64,000 nucleotides of DNA from UBA4416 sp040387475 (lineage in GTDB: Bacteria; Bacteroidota; Bacteroidia; B-17B0; Aurantibacillaceae), in NCBI GenBank assembly GCA_040387475.1, contig JAZKDT010000024.1, positions 97,703 to 161,702 of the forward strand, given 5' to 3'. This document shows positions 45,714 to 55,660 of the stretch, one piece after another (position 1 is the first letter of the stretch; each line of letters starts with the position of its first letter). The translations under genes and the position numbers were made by a program. A model generated the notes under the pieces. The model ran no database searches. It was given only the letters and a program-made list of their open reading frames with translations, and was not told the origin of the DNA.

Positions 45714-47615
45714 TTATTTTTTTAGAATTGGTAAAATCACGCTTGATGCATTTGCGGCATCATGAAATAGCTTAATTTCTGATTTCACAAAGTCTTTATC
45801 CTCGCAATGGTAAATATCCACAAACTGCTGTGGATTCCTGTCTGCCAAAGGGAACCAGGAGCTTTGAACTTGTATCATTAAACGATGCCCTTTTTTAAAC
45901 GTATGTGCAACGTCAGGCAATTCGAACTTAATGGTAGTCACTTTTCCGGGTTCAAAGGCTTCCGGCTTTTCAAAACTATTTCTGAAACGCCCACGCATAA
46001 TTTCTCCGCGCACAAGCATTTCATAGCTATCCATTAAATAACCGCTCTTATTTCCATTCCCATAAATCAACGTATCGTATGCAAAACCATCAGGAAATAC
46101 GTCAATTATTTTAACAACAAAATCCGCATCGGTTGTTGAGATAGCCACTTTCAAATCAGCGATTATTGTACCTGCTAAAGTCATGTCATTATCTAAAACA
46201 GAAGTTTTAAAAGTGATCACATCTGTTCTTCTTTCAGCAAAACGCTGATCATCTGTCATGTATTCCCGTGACCGATCGTCTAAAACATCTTCTGTATAAG
46301 GAACCGGTTTTGAAGGATCACTCACATACGATGTTGAATTATTTTGAGAAGCAGATTTACTAAATGATAAAGAGGCATTGTCATTAAAATAAACAGGTGT
46401 TGCAATTAACTCTTTTGGAGGCCAGGCAGCTAAACTCCTCCATTGGTTTTCACCTGTAAAAAAGATAGAAGCTTCCGCTAACTTATCCAGATTGCCTTTT
46501 GCTTTTAGATGATAATTAAAAAAAGGAATTTCAATGTTATCCTGAAAATAGGTAGATGTTTTACTTGCAAAACGAACGTTTCCCAAATAACTACCGTCGC
46601 TCTTACTCCAGCCACCATGAAACCAGGGTCCCATTACAATTTTATTGTTAGTAGCCGGACTTTGTTTTTCAATTGCTTCATATAAACGCCAGGCGCCGTA
46701 ACAATCTTCAGCATCAAATAAACCCCCAACAGTTAATATAGCCGGCTTCACGTTTTTACATCCAACGCGTGCATCCCTCTCTTTCCACCACGCATCATAA
46801 TTCGGATGATTCATCAAATCATTCCAAAACAGAATACTATCCCCCATCAATTTCGTGAAATTTTTTATGGCTCCTGTTTCCAAATAAAATTTGTATTTGT
46901 CATCCGTATAATAATCAAACCCCTTTGGCCCCACTGTGGTTGGTTTGGGGCGCGGCTGACCAAAACCAGAATAAAAATTAAAAGCATCACATAACATAAA
47001 AACGCCGTTGTGATGAAAATCATCTCCTTTAAACCACTCCGTTACAGGTGCCTGTGGACTTACTGCTTTAATAGCAGGATGTCCGCTCAAGGCAGCCATG
47101 GTAGAATAAAATCCGGGGTAAGATGTTCCAAAAACACCAACGTTACCATTATTATTTGGAATATTTTTCACCAACCAATCTACTGCATCATAGGTGTCGC
47201 TGGCTTCATCAATATCTGTTTTCTTTTTTTTGTTTGGATTAAAGGGCCGAACATCCATAAATGTTCCTTCGCTCATCCAGCGACCCCGTACATCCTGTAT
47301 AACAATAATATATCCTTCCTTTAAATATTCTCTCCAATGAAATTGCCATAAACGCGATTGGAATTTATCTTCTCCGTATGGCGCACAGGAATAAGGTGTG
47401 CGTATCATCAAAAAAGGATGTTTTTCAGCAGTTGTTGCTGAGCCTGTCGACGCTTCTTTTGGTGCATAAACTGCGGTGAATAATTTCACCCCATCCCGCA
47501 TACCTATTTTATACTCTTTTTTAGTGTAATGTTCTTTTACCCAGGCTTCGTTAACTACCTGGGAGAATACTGAAAGTTGAGTAAAAAGCAAGTAAAGTGC
47601 AAAAAAATTCTTCAT
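45714..47615 (-). CDS. Secreted CocE/NonD (X-Pro dipeptidyl-peptidase S15-type) hydrolase
   Basis: The 633-residue protein has a signal peptide (ALYLLFTQLSVFSQ). An alpha/beta-hydrolase domain carries the nucleophile in GVFGTSYPGFYS, the early YAPKEA … RTPYSCAPYG and VIVQDVRGRW-type strands, and the catalytic His region GPWFHGGWS. A C-terminal jelly-roll (about 470-625) completes the S15/CocE architecture. Members hydrolyse acyl esters or remove X-Pro dipeptides; the substrate is unknown. Periplasmic location is likely. Confidence 0.9.
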   Translation of the reverse strand: MKNFFALYLLFTQLSVFSQVVNEAWVKEHYTKKEYKIGMRDGVKLFTAVYAPKEASTGSATTAEKHPFLMIRTPYSCAPYGEDKFQSRLWQFHWREYLKEGYIIVIQDVRGRWMSEGTFMDVRPFNPNKKKKTDIDEASDTYDAVDWLVKNIPNNNGNVGVFGTSYPGFYSTMAALSGHPAIKAVSPQAPVTEWFKGDDFHHNGVFMLCDAFNFYSGFGQPRPKPTTVGPKGFDYYTDDKYKFYLETGAIKNFTKLMGDSILFWNDLMNHPNYDAWWKERDARVGCKNVKPAILTVGGLFDAEDCYGAWRLYEAIEKQSPATNNKIVMGPWFHGGWSKSDGSYLGNVRFASKTSTYFQDNIEIPFFNYHLKAKGNLDKLAEASIFFTGENQWRSLAAWPPKELIATPVYFNDNASLSFSKSASQNNSTSYVSDPSKPVPYTEDVLDDRSREYMTDDQRFAERRTDVITFKTSVLDNDMTLAGTIIADLKVAISTTDADFVVKIIDVFPDGFAYDTLIYGNGNKSGYLMDSYEMLVRGEIMRGRFRNSFEKPEAFEPGKVTTIKFELPDVAHTFKKGHRLMIQVQSSWFPLADRNPQQFVDIYHCEDKDFVKSEIKLFHDAANASSVILPILKK

Positions 47616-47732
47616 ATGGGATATTGGTGTTGTTGAAATATCAATAGGTAACGTCCTTTTCTTTGTAATGCATTACTTTTCGTATGATGTATAATTATCT
47701 AAAATTTCTCAAAAATAAGCAAATTATGGCAT

Positions 47733-47770
47733 AAAAAAACAGCGCTTCCGATATGAAAGCACTGTTTTTT
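47733..47770 (-). terminator. Rho-independent terminator of the SprB-repeat gene
   Basis: A near-palindrome AAAAAAACAGCGCTT / AAGCACTGTTTTTT (47733-47747 with 47757-47770) with a 9-base loop lies 15 bases past the stop on the minus strand. It has A/T runs on both sides. Confidence 0.8.
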
Positions 47771-47785
47771 ATTTTACAAAATCTC

Positions 47786-50700
47786 TTATTTAATGATCAC
47801 CAATTTCTTGGTAATAAAAGAGTCGTTGCATTTTACCTGTACAAAATAAATACCGGAAGGCAACTCGGAAGTGTTTTTTGACACTATATTTTTTCCTGTT
47901 TCCAGGGAAATATCCTGAGCACTTAATACTTTTCCTGTAATATCAAGAACGCTTAAGTTTCCTTTACTGTTTTCTTTAGAGTTAATAGCAATACTTAAAT
48001 CGTTAGAAGCCGGATTAGGATATAAAACAACATCACTGTTATCCAACACTGTTTTTTCGTCGACAGATGATAACAAATCGTTTAAAGTATTAACCGTTGT
48101 ATTGGTGATAACCGGTTCATTGTAGTCGAAATAAATAGCGGCTGTATTTTTGAACTGCGTACCTTGAGCAACATTGCGTTTACGTTTGATTGTATAGGTT
48201 ACCAAACCCGAACTCATTAAATCTCCGTACTGCGACTTCCATGGCAAGTTAACATTAGCAAATTTAAATGTAATTACGCCGTTCTCGCTAACACTTGTTG
48301 TATAGCTGTGGTCAGAATACCCTGGGTGTAAAGTGGTCCAGTCCAGATCGCTGTCTAATGTGTCAACCACTGAAATATTTTGCGCAAAATAAGTTCCTTC
48401 ATTCTGGAAATGGATCACATAACTTAGCAAAGAATCTTTAGATGCAATATATCCTGGTGCTCCAATTCCCTGAGGTGTTACTTCTTTGAAATTGGGATCA
48501 AAAGAACCCACAACTGTTTGCTGGTAATTTTGAACATTATTCCATGGTGTTTGATCTGTTAACCATGTAGGATTAATTGGTGCCATATGGGCTGTAGAAT
48601 CATAGAAGTTAATCAAGGTACCTAAAGGAATGTTAGTAGGTGTATTATACGTCACATCAATATCCGCATATGTACCTGGAGTTAAGCTGGCGAAACCTGA
48701 ATTAACGCTATAATGATTTGGAAAATTAATGGCATCATTTTGTGTGAATAAATTTGGGTTAGCTGTATATGATCCCAACTGTCCATCAATTTTGTATCCA
48801 ATCTGAACTGCAGATTCCTGCAAAGTCCCGTTGTTTTCAATAATTACTTTTTGATGGTAAGCATTACCCGGAATTGGTGGTATATTAGAAGTGGTAATGA
48901 TATGCAAATCATGTAAAGGAATAACGTTGTTTGCGAAATTCAGGGTGCTTACGCATCCCGCACTGCCGGTTACGGATTGAATCTGTGCATTACTTTGACA
49001 TGAAGCCAAAGGATAACTTGAATTTACTGACTCCGTTAAAGTATATGTACCTGTTGGCACCTGGAAACTATAGTTACCGTTAGCATCTGTAAATGCGTAA
49101 CCAATACCTGAACAATGGATCATGATATTATGAATGCCATTTTCGCCGCCATCAATCGTGCAATTGCTGTTGGCATCTCTATATACTTTTCCAGTGATGG
49201 TACAGTAACACGAAGTATTTGCTGCATTATAGGTCACATACGTATTATCTGTACTTCTACATCCGTTGGCATCTGTTACTGCCAGCCAAATATTTCCATA
49301 AGATAATCCGGTAGCAGTTGCGCCTGTTTGACCATTGCTCCATGCGTAAGTGTAAGGTGCAGTTCCACCAATAGCCGTTGCAGTAACACTTCCATCGGCA
49401 TTAAATTTACACGTAGCTGCTGATGGGGTTAAACCAACCATTATTGGACTTGAGGCTTGTAAATTAGAACCCCTGGTAACTGAACAGCCCAATGCATCAG
49501 TTATAACGCAAGAATATCCTCCCAAAGACACACCATTAAGTGTCGTAGCTGTTGAGCCATTGCTCCAGTTATAGCTAAAAGGAGGGTTTGTACCGCTTAC
49601 AGCCGTAATCACATTTCCTGTGGTTGCAGGACAAACTACAGCAGATGCTACCATCGTTGCATTAATTATACTAACCGGTAAAATATTAACTATTCCACTT
49701 CTTACACAACCAACAGCGTCAGTTATTGTAAATCCATATAAACCTGCGGTAACTCCGCTAAGACTTGTATTAGTGGTCGTTCCTGAAAAAGTATTCCAAA
49801 CAGTTGCGTAAGGAGCAGTTCCACCTGTGATAGTTAACGACGCAGACCCGGTTGGCGCTGTACAAGAGCTTGGAGTTGCGGTAAAAGTAACATTAACGGG
49901 CGTAGTGGCATTAATAGTTGCATAACCAGTTCCCGTACATCCGTTTGCATCGGTTACAATAACGGTGTAATAATTACCGCCCGGTACCGCCGTTAAGGTT
50001 TGGGTATTTTGCCCGTTGCTCCATAAATAACTGTAAGGTGCCAAACCGCCTGATCCGAAAGCAATCGCGCTACCATCATTTTGTACGCAGGTAGCATGGG
50101 TGATGGAAGGATTGACGTTAATATTAATGCTCTGTTGAACATAAGCTGCGTTCCAGTTATTATCAGCAGCACACCCTAACGCATCGGTAACTGTAGCAGT
50201 ATATACACCTTGAGTTAAATTAGTGATAGATGTTGTATTGGCTCCGGTATTCCATTGATACGTATAAGGTAAAACACCACCGCTAGCACTCACACTTGCG
50301 GTACCATTTGTGCAGTTTGCAGGAGTGGTAAAATAAGTAAGGTTAATGTTAGATGACTGATATATAAAGGAGCTGTCACTCGCTTCAACCACGCAACCTG
50401 TTACCTGATCGGTAACGGCTACGGTATACTGTCCAATGGGCGCAGGTATATTATTACCCATGTAATTAGCCAGGGTTGTAATGTTAGTCCAGTTATAAGT
50501 AAAGGGGCCGGGCGTGCCCGAGAAACTAGTGGCTGATAAAGTGCCCGTAGTATTTGGACACATAGGATTTGTAGCACTTGTGCTGACATTAAACGGCATG
50601 GCATAATTATTATAAACCGAAGCTGAGTTCACACCATCGCTTGCATAACATTGAACATATCCATAATTACTGGCCGAAAACCCAGTTACCTGATCTGTTA

Positions 50701-50905
50701 AAGAATTAACATTTGAATGAACCACCGTGCCCGACGATCCTATATAATAGGTGTAGGAAATAGGCGCTGTTAATCCACTAACCGTTACGGCATAAACGCC
50801 GTCATGGTTACAGGGAACAGTTGTGACCGTTCCCGTCATTGTTTGTGCATTTGAAGCTGTAACTCCACAGAGGGCTGCAAATGCGGTTAATAGTAGTTTT
50901 TTCAT
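47786..50905 (-). CDS. T9SS-secreted SprB-repeat surface protein
   Basis: The ATG at 50905 starts a proper signal peptide (MKKLLLTAFAALCGVTASNA); the longer frame from 50983 adds an implausible leader. The 1039-residue protein carries several SprB-type repeats (about 110-565; patterns such as ASGGVLPYTYQWNTGA … VYTATVTDALGC). A Cna-B/SdrD-like domain follows (ITGKVYRDANSNC, from about 575). Then come a DUF11-like region (about 805-955, FQNEGTYFAQNISVVDTLD) and a T9SS type A sorting domain (LYPNPASNDLSIAI to the end). SprB of Flavobacterium is a gliding adhesin, but this is a much smaller protein; a surface adhesin role is inferred. Confidence 0.9.
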   Translation of the reverse strand: MKKLLLTAFAALCGVTASNAQTMTGTVTTVPCNHDGVYAVTVSGLTAPISYTYYIGSSGTVVHSNVNSLTDQVTGFSASNYGYVQCYASDGVNSASVYNNYAMPFNVSTSATNPMCPNTTGTLSATSFSGTPGPFTYNWTNITTLANYMGNNIPAPIGQYTVAVTDQVTGCVVEASDSSFIYQSSNINLTYFTTPANCTNGTASVSASGGVLPYTYQWNTGANTTSITNLTQGVYTATVTDALGCAADNNWNAAYVQQSININVNPSITHATCVQNDGSAIAFGSGGLAPYSYLWSNGQNTQTLTAVPGGNYYTVIVTDANGCTGTGYATINATTPVNVTFTATPSSCTAPTGSASLTITGGTAPYATVWNTFSGTTTNTSLSGVTAGLYGFTITDAVGCVRSGIVNILPVSIINATMVASAVVCPATTGNVITAVSGTNPPFSYNWSNGSTATTLNGVSLGGYSCVITDALGCSVTRGSNLQASSPIMVGLTPSAATCKFNADGSVTATAIGGTAPYTYAWSNGQTGATATGLSYGNIWLAVTDANGCRSTDNTYVTYNAANTSCYCTITGKVYRDANSNCTIDGGENGIHNIMIHCSGIGYAFTDANGNYSFQVPTGTYTLTESVNSSYPLASCQSNAQIQSVTGSAGCVSTLNFANNVIPLHDLHIITTSNIPPIPGNAYHQKVIIENNGTLQESAVQIGYKIDGQLGSYTANPNLFTQNDAINFPNHYSVNSGFASLTPGTYADIDVTYNTPTNIPLGTLINFYDSTAHMAPINPTWLTDQTPWNNVQNYQQTVVGSFDPNFKEVTPQGIGAPGYIASKDSLLSYVIHFQNEGTYFAQNISVVDTLDSDLDWTTLHPGYSDHSYTTSVSENGVITFKFANVNLPWKSQYGDLMSSGLVTYTIKRKRNVAQGTQFKNTAAIYFDYNEPVITNTTVNTLNDLLSSVDEKTVLDNSDVVLYPNPASNDLSIAINSKENSKGNLSVLDITGKVLSAQDISLETGKNIVSKNTSELPSGIYFVQVKCNDSFITKKLVIIK

Positions 50906-51094
50906 GATCTTATATTTTATGTTATTAAATAGAATGGGGATTCTACGATAAAGGTATATTGAATTGTTGAATAGCCGTAACAATTATATATTTTTATTAC
51001 ACGTTCAAATTACATATTAGATACACATTTACAATTATGTAAAGCATTATAGAAATTTAAAAACACATATTCAAACTAACATGAGACCGATCGA

Positions 51095-51125
51095 TTTCGA
51101 TATTTGACGAATAATTCTATCTTTG
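51095..51125 (+). promoter_or_regulatory. Putative promoter of the DUF2147 gene
   Basis: TTTC (51095-51098), 19 bases and TATCTTTG (51118-51125) give a near-consensus Bacteroidota promoter 31 bases before the ATG. The rest of the divergent region 50906-51094 is AT-rich with nothing clear. Confidence 0.5.
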
Positions 51126-51156
51126 AAAGAAAAAAGATTCAATAAAATCGATAACC

Positions 51157-51570
51157 ATGAAAAAAATATTAGCGCTACTTGTACTATTCTCGTCCATTTC
51201 CATTTTCGCGCAAAATGGTGACGCAATCATTGGAACGTACATGACCGATCAAAATGAAGGGATGGTGGAAATCACTAAAAAAGGAACTAAATACTTTGGT
51301 ATTTTAACATGGACAAAAACTCCGGGAAAATTAGATGCTAATAATCCTGATAAAAAACAGCAGGCTGATAAGTTAGCGGGAAAAGAAATTTTAAAAAACT
51401 TTGATTTTGACGGCAAAGACCTTTGGAACAACGGGACGATTTATGATCCGAAAAATGGCAAAACTTACAGCTGCAAAATTACACGCGATGAAAAGGGAAA
51501 CCTAAACGTGAGAGGTTTTATTGGCGTTTCGTTACTTGGCAGAACTGCATTTTGGGTGAAAGTAAAATAA
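51157..51570 (+). CDS. Secreted DUF2147 protein
   Basis: The 137-residue protein has a signal peptide (FSSISIFAQ) and one DUF2147 domain: GTYMTDQNEGMVEI, GKEILKNFDFDGKDLWNNG, IYDPKNGKTYSCKI and a terminal GRTAFWVKV. It is a periplasmic lipocalin-like beta-barrel family of unknown ligand. The DUF2071 gene starts 9 bases later. Confidence 0.9.
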   Translation: MKKILALLVLFSSISIFAQNGDAIIGTYMTDQNEGMVEITKKGTKYFGILTWTKTPGKLDANNPDKKQQADKLAGKEILKNFDFDGKDLWNNGTIYDPKNGKTYSCKITRDEKGNLNVRGFIGVSLLGRTAFWVKVK

Positions 51571-51579
51571 ATTGAAAAC

Positions 51580-52299
51580 ATGAAAATACCAACTATAAAA
51601 GGCCTTATTGATAGGCGTGTTTTAATTAATTATACAGTTGAACCGGAAATTATTGCAAAATTAATTCCAAAGCCATTTCGTCCACACATTTATAAAGGCA
51701 AAGCTATTGTAGGTATTTGTTTGATCAGATTAAAAGATATCCGTCCAAAAGGTCTTCCAGCATTTATGGGCTTATCTTCAGAAAACGGCGCCCATCGAAT
51801 TGCCGTTGAATGGGACGACAATGGCGAAGTAAAACAAGGTGTTTATATTCCAAGACGTGACACATCTTCTGTCATCAATAATCTCGTGGGCGGGCGCATT
51901 TTTCCGGGAGAGCATTGTTTGGCAAAATTCGATGTGGAAGAAGCTAACGGAAATTATGCTATTTCATTTAAAAGTTCAGACAACACCAGTATTGCCATAC
52001 GAGCCCAAAAGACAGAGCACTTTAATCCAAATTCCATTTTTCAAAGCCTTCAAACTGTATCCGACTTTTTTGAGAACGGACGCATCGGTTATTCGCCGAA
52101 TGGAAAAACCAAATTTGATGGCATGTGGCTTAAAACGGACCAGTGGAAGGTTGAAGCGTTAGACGTCAAATCTGTTAGCTCAAGTTTTTTTGATAATGAA
52201 CTTGATTTTCCAAAAGGTTCAGTTAAGTTCGACAATGCTTTACTTATGACGAACGTAGAGCACGAATGGCATTCGGTCCAAGATAAGCAAGCATGCTAA
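51580..52299 (+). CDS. DUF2071 (YqjF-type) protein
   Basis: The 239-residue soluble protein resembles DUF2071, an acetoacetate-decarboxylase-like fold: RVLINYTVEPEIIAKLIPKP, KAIVGICLIRLKDIRPKG, GVYIPRRDTSS and a late FDNALLMTNVEHEW. The Lys of true decarboxylases cannot be assigned. The role is unknown. It is co-transcribed with the DUF2147 gene and overlaps the stop of the convergent barrel gene by 4 bases. Confidence 0.8.
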   Translation: MKIPTIKGLIDRRVLINYTVEPEIIAKLIPKPFRPHIYKGKAIVGICLIRLKDIRPKGLPAFMGLSSENGAHRIAVEWDDNGEVKQGVYIPRRDTSSVINNLVGGRIFPGEHCLAKFDVEEANGNYAISFKSSDNTSIAIRAQKTEHFNPNSIFQSLQTVSDFFENGRIGYSPNGKTKFDGMWLKTDQWKVEALDVKSVSSSFFDNELDFPKGSVKFDNALLMTNVEHEWHSVQDKQAC

Positions 52300-53564
52300 A
52301 ACTTAAAGCCAGCCATAAAATTTGTGTAGGCCGCCACGAATGACCCATTTAACTCTTGTCCTTTTTTCATTTGATAAGGATCATTGTACTGTTCCCATCC
52401 TAAGCCTATATTTGCCTTAAAGAAAAATCGTTTTCTAACCGGTATAAAATATCCCACCGTAGCAAACCCTGCATTTATGCGTTTATCCACTCTATTTTCA
52501 ATGAAATCGTAGTGATCATTCTTGTAATACCCATCTGAATTATCTACATACGTATAATTATAATTTGTATGCCTGTAAACCAATCCAACAGACAGATTTC
52601 TGAAAAATGGTGAATGAAAAAGATAATATTCTGCTGACACAACGAATTCATAGTTTTTTGTGAATTTATAATACTGATTATTAAACGCTGACAAATTAGA
52701 AATTTCCATAGAGGTGCTGTAAATAGGAAAATTAGCGCCAACACCCAAATCTATCCTGTTTTTAAAAATTGACCTGTAGTATGAAATATTTAAATCACAC
52801 ATTAAAAAATTAGTCAGATTTATTCCAACAAAATTTTTACTTGCCCAGTATGGATAATATTTGCTGTGCTTAATTTGATTGAGAGGTGGATGTATTTTTG
52901 GCTGGCGACTCCTGCTTGTGTCAAAATAAGATATTAACGAATCCGGATAAATAATTTTCTCAAGTTGTCTTTTTGATATGGAAAGCGATGACGCAAGATC
53001 ATTATCTTCCAAAAATAATTTTCGTCCTTTAAAATAAGCGAAGTCGGTTTTAAACACAATGCCATTTTTCAAAAACACGATCTCCTTACGAGAAGAATCA
53101 TTTTTCGATATTAAAACTTTAGAGTTGCCGGAGGGTGATATTCTTTCATTATAGTTTGTTATCCTTAAAACATCCTGCTCTTTTACAATAAAATAATCGC
53201 TGCCCCGCGCAGGATAGCTAAATAATAATTCGTCGCTGGCTAAATTAATACCATGCGCCCCATTCTTATGGGACTTTGTAAAAAATGCTAGCGTTCCATT
53301 TTTGAAAAATATGGAATCAACAACCACTCTCTTTTTATAAGGAGACGAATACCTGGTAAACACAATTAAGGAATCAGAAAACACCAGGCGTTTATAGAAG
53401 CCGATACAATATCTTATGTTGCCTGAACTTTCCCTGATCAAAGCACCTACGGCTGAATAATCAACGATTTTCCCTACAAAAGATATTCGTTTATAAACAA
53501 CAGAGTCCTGGGCCGATAAATTACAACATACTACTAATAAAGCTATTAATAGTAATTTATTCAT
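52296..53564 (-). CDS. Outer-membrane-type protein, unknown function
   Basis: The 422-residue protein has a signal peptide (LLLIALLVVCCNLSAQ), a soluble N-terminal part of beta character (about 20-230) and a C-terminal half with amphipathic strands typical of a small outer-membrane barrel (FFRNLSVGLVYRHTNY, ANIGLGWEQY, ending in FMAGFKF). The terminal Phe fits outer-membrane insertion. No named family is recognised. It begins 2 bases after the E1 dehydrogenase stop. Confidence 0.65.
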   Translation of the reverse strand: MNKLLLIALLVVCCNLSAQDSVVYKRISFVGKIVDYSAVGALIRESSGNIRYCIGFYKRLVFSDSLIVFTRYSSPYKKRVVVDSIFFKNGTLAFFTKSHKNGAHGINLASDELLFSYPARGSDYFIVKEQDVLRITNYNERISPSGNSKVLISKNDSSRKEIVFLKNGIVFKTDFAYFKGRKLFLEDNDLASSLSISKRQLEKIIYPDSLISYFDTSRSRQPKIHPPLNQIKHSKYYPYWASKNFVGINLTNFLMCDLNISYYRSIFKNRIDLGVGANFPIYSTSMEISNLSAFNNQYYKFTKNYEFVVSAEYYLFHSPFFRNLSVGLVYRHTNYNYTYVDNSDGYYKNDHYDFIENRVDKRINAGFATVGYFIPVRKRFFFKANIGLGWEQYNDPYQMKKGQELNGSFVAAYTNFMAGFKF

Positions 53565-53566
53565 AT

Positions 53567-55660
53567 CTAATAACTCAATAAATCGCCAATTGCTGCCTCT
53601 ACTTTATCAGCATTAGGCAACATGGTTTTTTCTAAAATCGAATTTAAGGGGATTGCCGGCAAATTTTCAGCACCAATAACTCTAACCGGCGCATCCAGTT
53701 TTTTAAAGCAATTTTCAGAAATACGGGCGGCAATACTTTGAGAGAAACCATTAAAAACAGGTTCTTCTGTTAACACCAAACATTTGCCATGCTTGTTGGC
53801 ACTGGCGAACACTAATTCCTCGTCAACCGGTGCAATTGTTCTCAGGTCAATGATCTCAACCTGACCTTCAAATTTTTTGGCGGCACTTTTGGCCCAATAA
53901 ACACCCATACCATAAGTTATAACGGTTATAGAATTGCCTTTATTTATATTTTCCTCAGAAGCTTCCTGTACTACGCGACCTTTGCCAAAAGGAATAACAT
54001 AATCCTCGTCGGGCTCAATCGTCTTAGCGTCTTCCGTTCCTTTGATCTTACTCCAGTATAAGCCTTTGTGTTCCAACATCACTACAGGATTTGGATCATA
54101 AAATGCTGATTTCATCAATCCTTTTAAATCGGCTCCTGTACTTGGGTAAGCAATTTTAATCCCTTTAATATTTGCCAAAACGCTTTCTACTGAACTTGAA
54201 TGATATGGTCCTCCGCTGCCGTAGGCCCCAATAGGAACACGTATTATGCAGCTTACCGGCCATTTGCCGTTACTTAAATAGCAGCTACGGCTTACTTCGG
54301 TAAACAATTGATTTAAGCCAGGCCAAATATAATCGGCAAACTGAACTTCAACAATTGGTTTTAACCCTGCGGCACTCATCCCAACGGTACTTCCGATAAT
54401 AAAGGCTTCCTGGATAGGTGTATTAAATACGCGGTTATCTCCAAAGGTTTGCGCCAAAGTAGCGGCTTCTCTAAACACACCACCTAAACGCTTACCAACG
54501 TCTTGCCCGTATAGCAATGCCTCCGGGTGCTTTTCCATGATCTCACGAATAGCAAACAGGGCACTATCTACCATAACGGTCTTCTCCTTACCACTTGGTG
54601 CCCTGTTTCCTTTTTCTTCGGTTATAGGAGTTGGTGCAAAATCATGTAACATTAAATCTTCCGGACGAGGGTCCTCTTCCAATAACGCTTTTTGATATTC
54701 CGACTCAACAAATGTAACTGCCTCCTCTTCTATTTTTTTGATCTCCGAAGCATCAACACCTGCAATAATCAATTGATTGCGTAAACGTGGCAAAGGGTCT
54801 CTTTTTGCACATTCCTCTAAATCATCTCTGTACCACTCTTTGCGAACACCCGACGTGTGATGATTTAATAACGGTACTTTAGCATGTACCAACATCGGCC
54901 GGCGTTCTTTGCGAATAATCTCCAAGCACTCGTTGATAGTTTTGTATGACAGAATAAAATCAGTTCCATCGATGGTACGTGTTTCTAATCCTTTAAATCC
55001 TTTTGCGTAATCTGTTATATCCTGAGAACGGATCTCACGGGCATGTGCCGAGATATCCCATTCATTGTCCTGCACTAAATACAGAATAGGCAAACTTTTC
55101 AAGGTCGCCATTTGAAATGCTTCCGCTACTTCACCTTCTGTACAACTGGCATCGCCTAATGAACAAACTGCCACCGGGTTTAACCCCTTAAAATCTTTTT
55201 GCAAATTATTCAATTCCAAATATTGTAAACCCATTGCCACGCCTGTTGTAGGAATAGCCTGCATGCCGGTGGCGCTGCTTTGGTGTGGTATCTTTGGCAT
55301 ATCATCTCTGCGTAAACTTGGATGAGAATAGTAAGTTCTACCGCCTGAGAAAGGATCGTTACGCTTAGCCAGCAATTGCAACATCAATTCAAATGGCGAC
55401 ATCCCAATACCCAACAAAATACTGTCGTCGCGGTAATACGGACTCACAAAATCCTGTGGTAATAATTGCAAGCCCAATGCTAATTGAATGGCTTCGTGAC
55501 CGCGTGAAGTTGCGTGCACATATTTGGCTGTTACCTCTTTGTTAGCTTCATATAATTCTGCCATACTTTTAGCAGTGCACATTAACGTGTAAGCTTTTTT
55601 AAGGGTTTCAACAGATATTTTTTCTTTCACAGAAGTCGGTTCTAAAATTGTAGTGGCCAT
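53567..55660 (-). CDS. Fused alpha-beta E1 component of a 2-oxoacid dehydrogenase
   Basis: The 697-residue protein joins the E1-alpha (about 1-345) and E1-beta (about 365-697) subunits of a thiamine-diphosphate 2-oxoacid dehydrogenase, most like branched-chain (2-oxoisovalerate) E1. The TPP/Mg motif reads GDASCTEGEVAEAF … LVQDNEWDISA. The beta part has YGQDVGKRLGGVFREAATL, NTPIQEAFIIGSTVG and VQFADYIWPGLNQL. The fusion occurs in other Bacteroidota. No E2 or E3 gene is adjacent. Confidence 0.9.
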   Translation of the reverse strand: MATTILEPTSVKEKISVETLKKAYTLMCTAKSMAELYEANKEVTAKYVHATSRGHEAIQLALGLQLLPQDFVSPYYRDDSILLGIGMSPFELMLQLLAKRNDPFSGGRTYYSHPSLRRDDMPKIPHQSSATGMQAIPTTGVAMGLQYLELNNLQKDFKGLNPVAVCSLGDASCTEGEVAEAFQMATLKSLPILYLVQDNEWDISAHAREIRSQDITDYAKGFKGLETRTIDGTDFILSYKTINECLEIIRKERRPMLVHAKVPLLNHHTSGVRKEWYRDDLEECAKRDPLPRLRNQLIIAGVDASEIKKIEEEAVTFVESEYQKALLEEDPRPEDLMLHDFAPTPITEEKGNRAPSGKEKTVMVDSALFAIREIMEKHPEALLYGQDVGKRLGGVFREAATLAQTFGDNRVFNTPIQEAFIIGSTVGMSAAGLKPIVEVQFADYIWPGLNQLFTEVSRSCYLSNGKWPVSCIIRVPIGAYGSGGPYHSSSVESVLANIKGIKIAYPSTGADLKGLMKSAFYDPNPVVMLEHKGLYWSKIKGTEDAKTIEPDEDYVIPFGKGRVVQEASEENINKGNSITVITYGMGVYWAKSAAKKFEGQVEIIDLRTIAPVDEELVFASANKHGKCLVLTEEPVFNGFSQSIAARISENCFKKLDAPVRVIGAENLPAIPLNSILEKTMLPNADKVEAAIGDLLSY

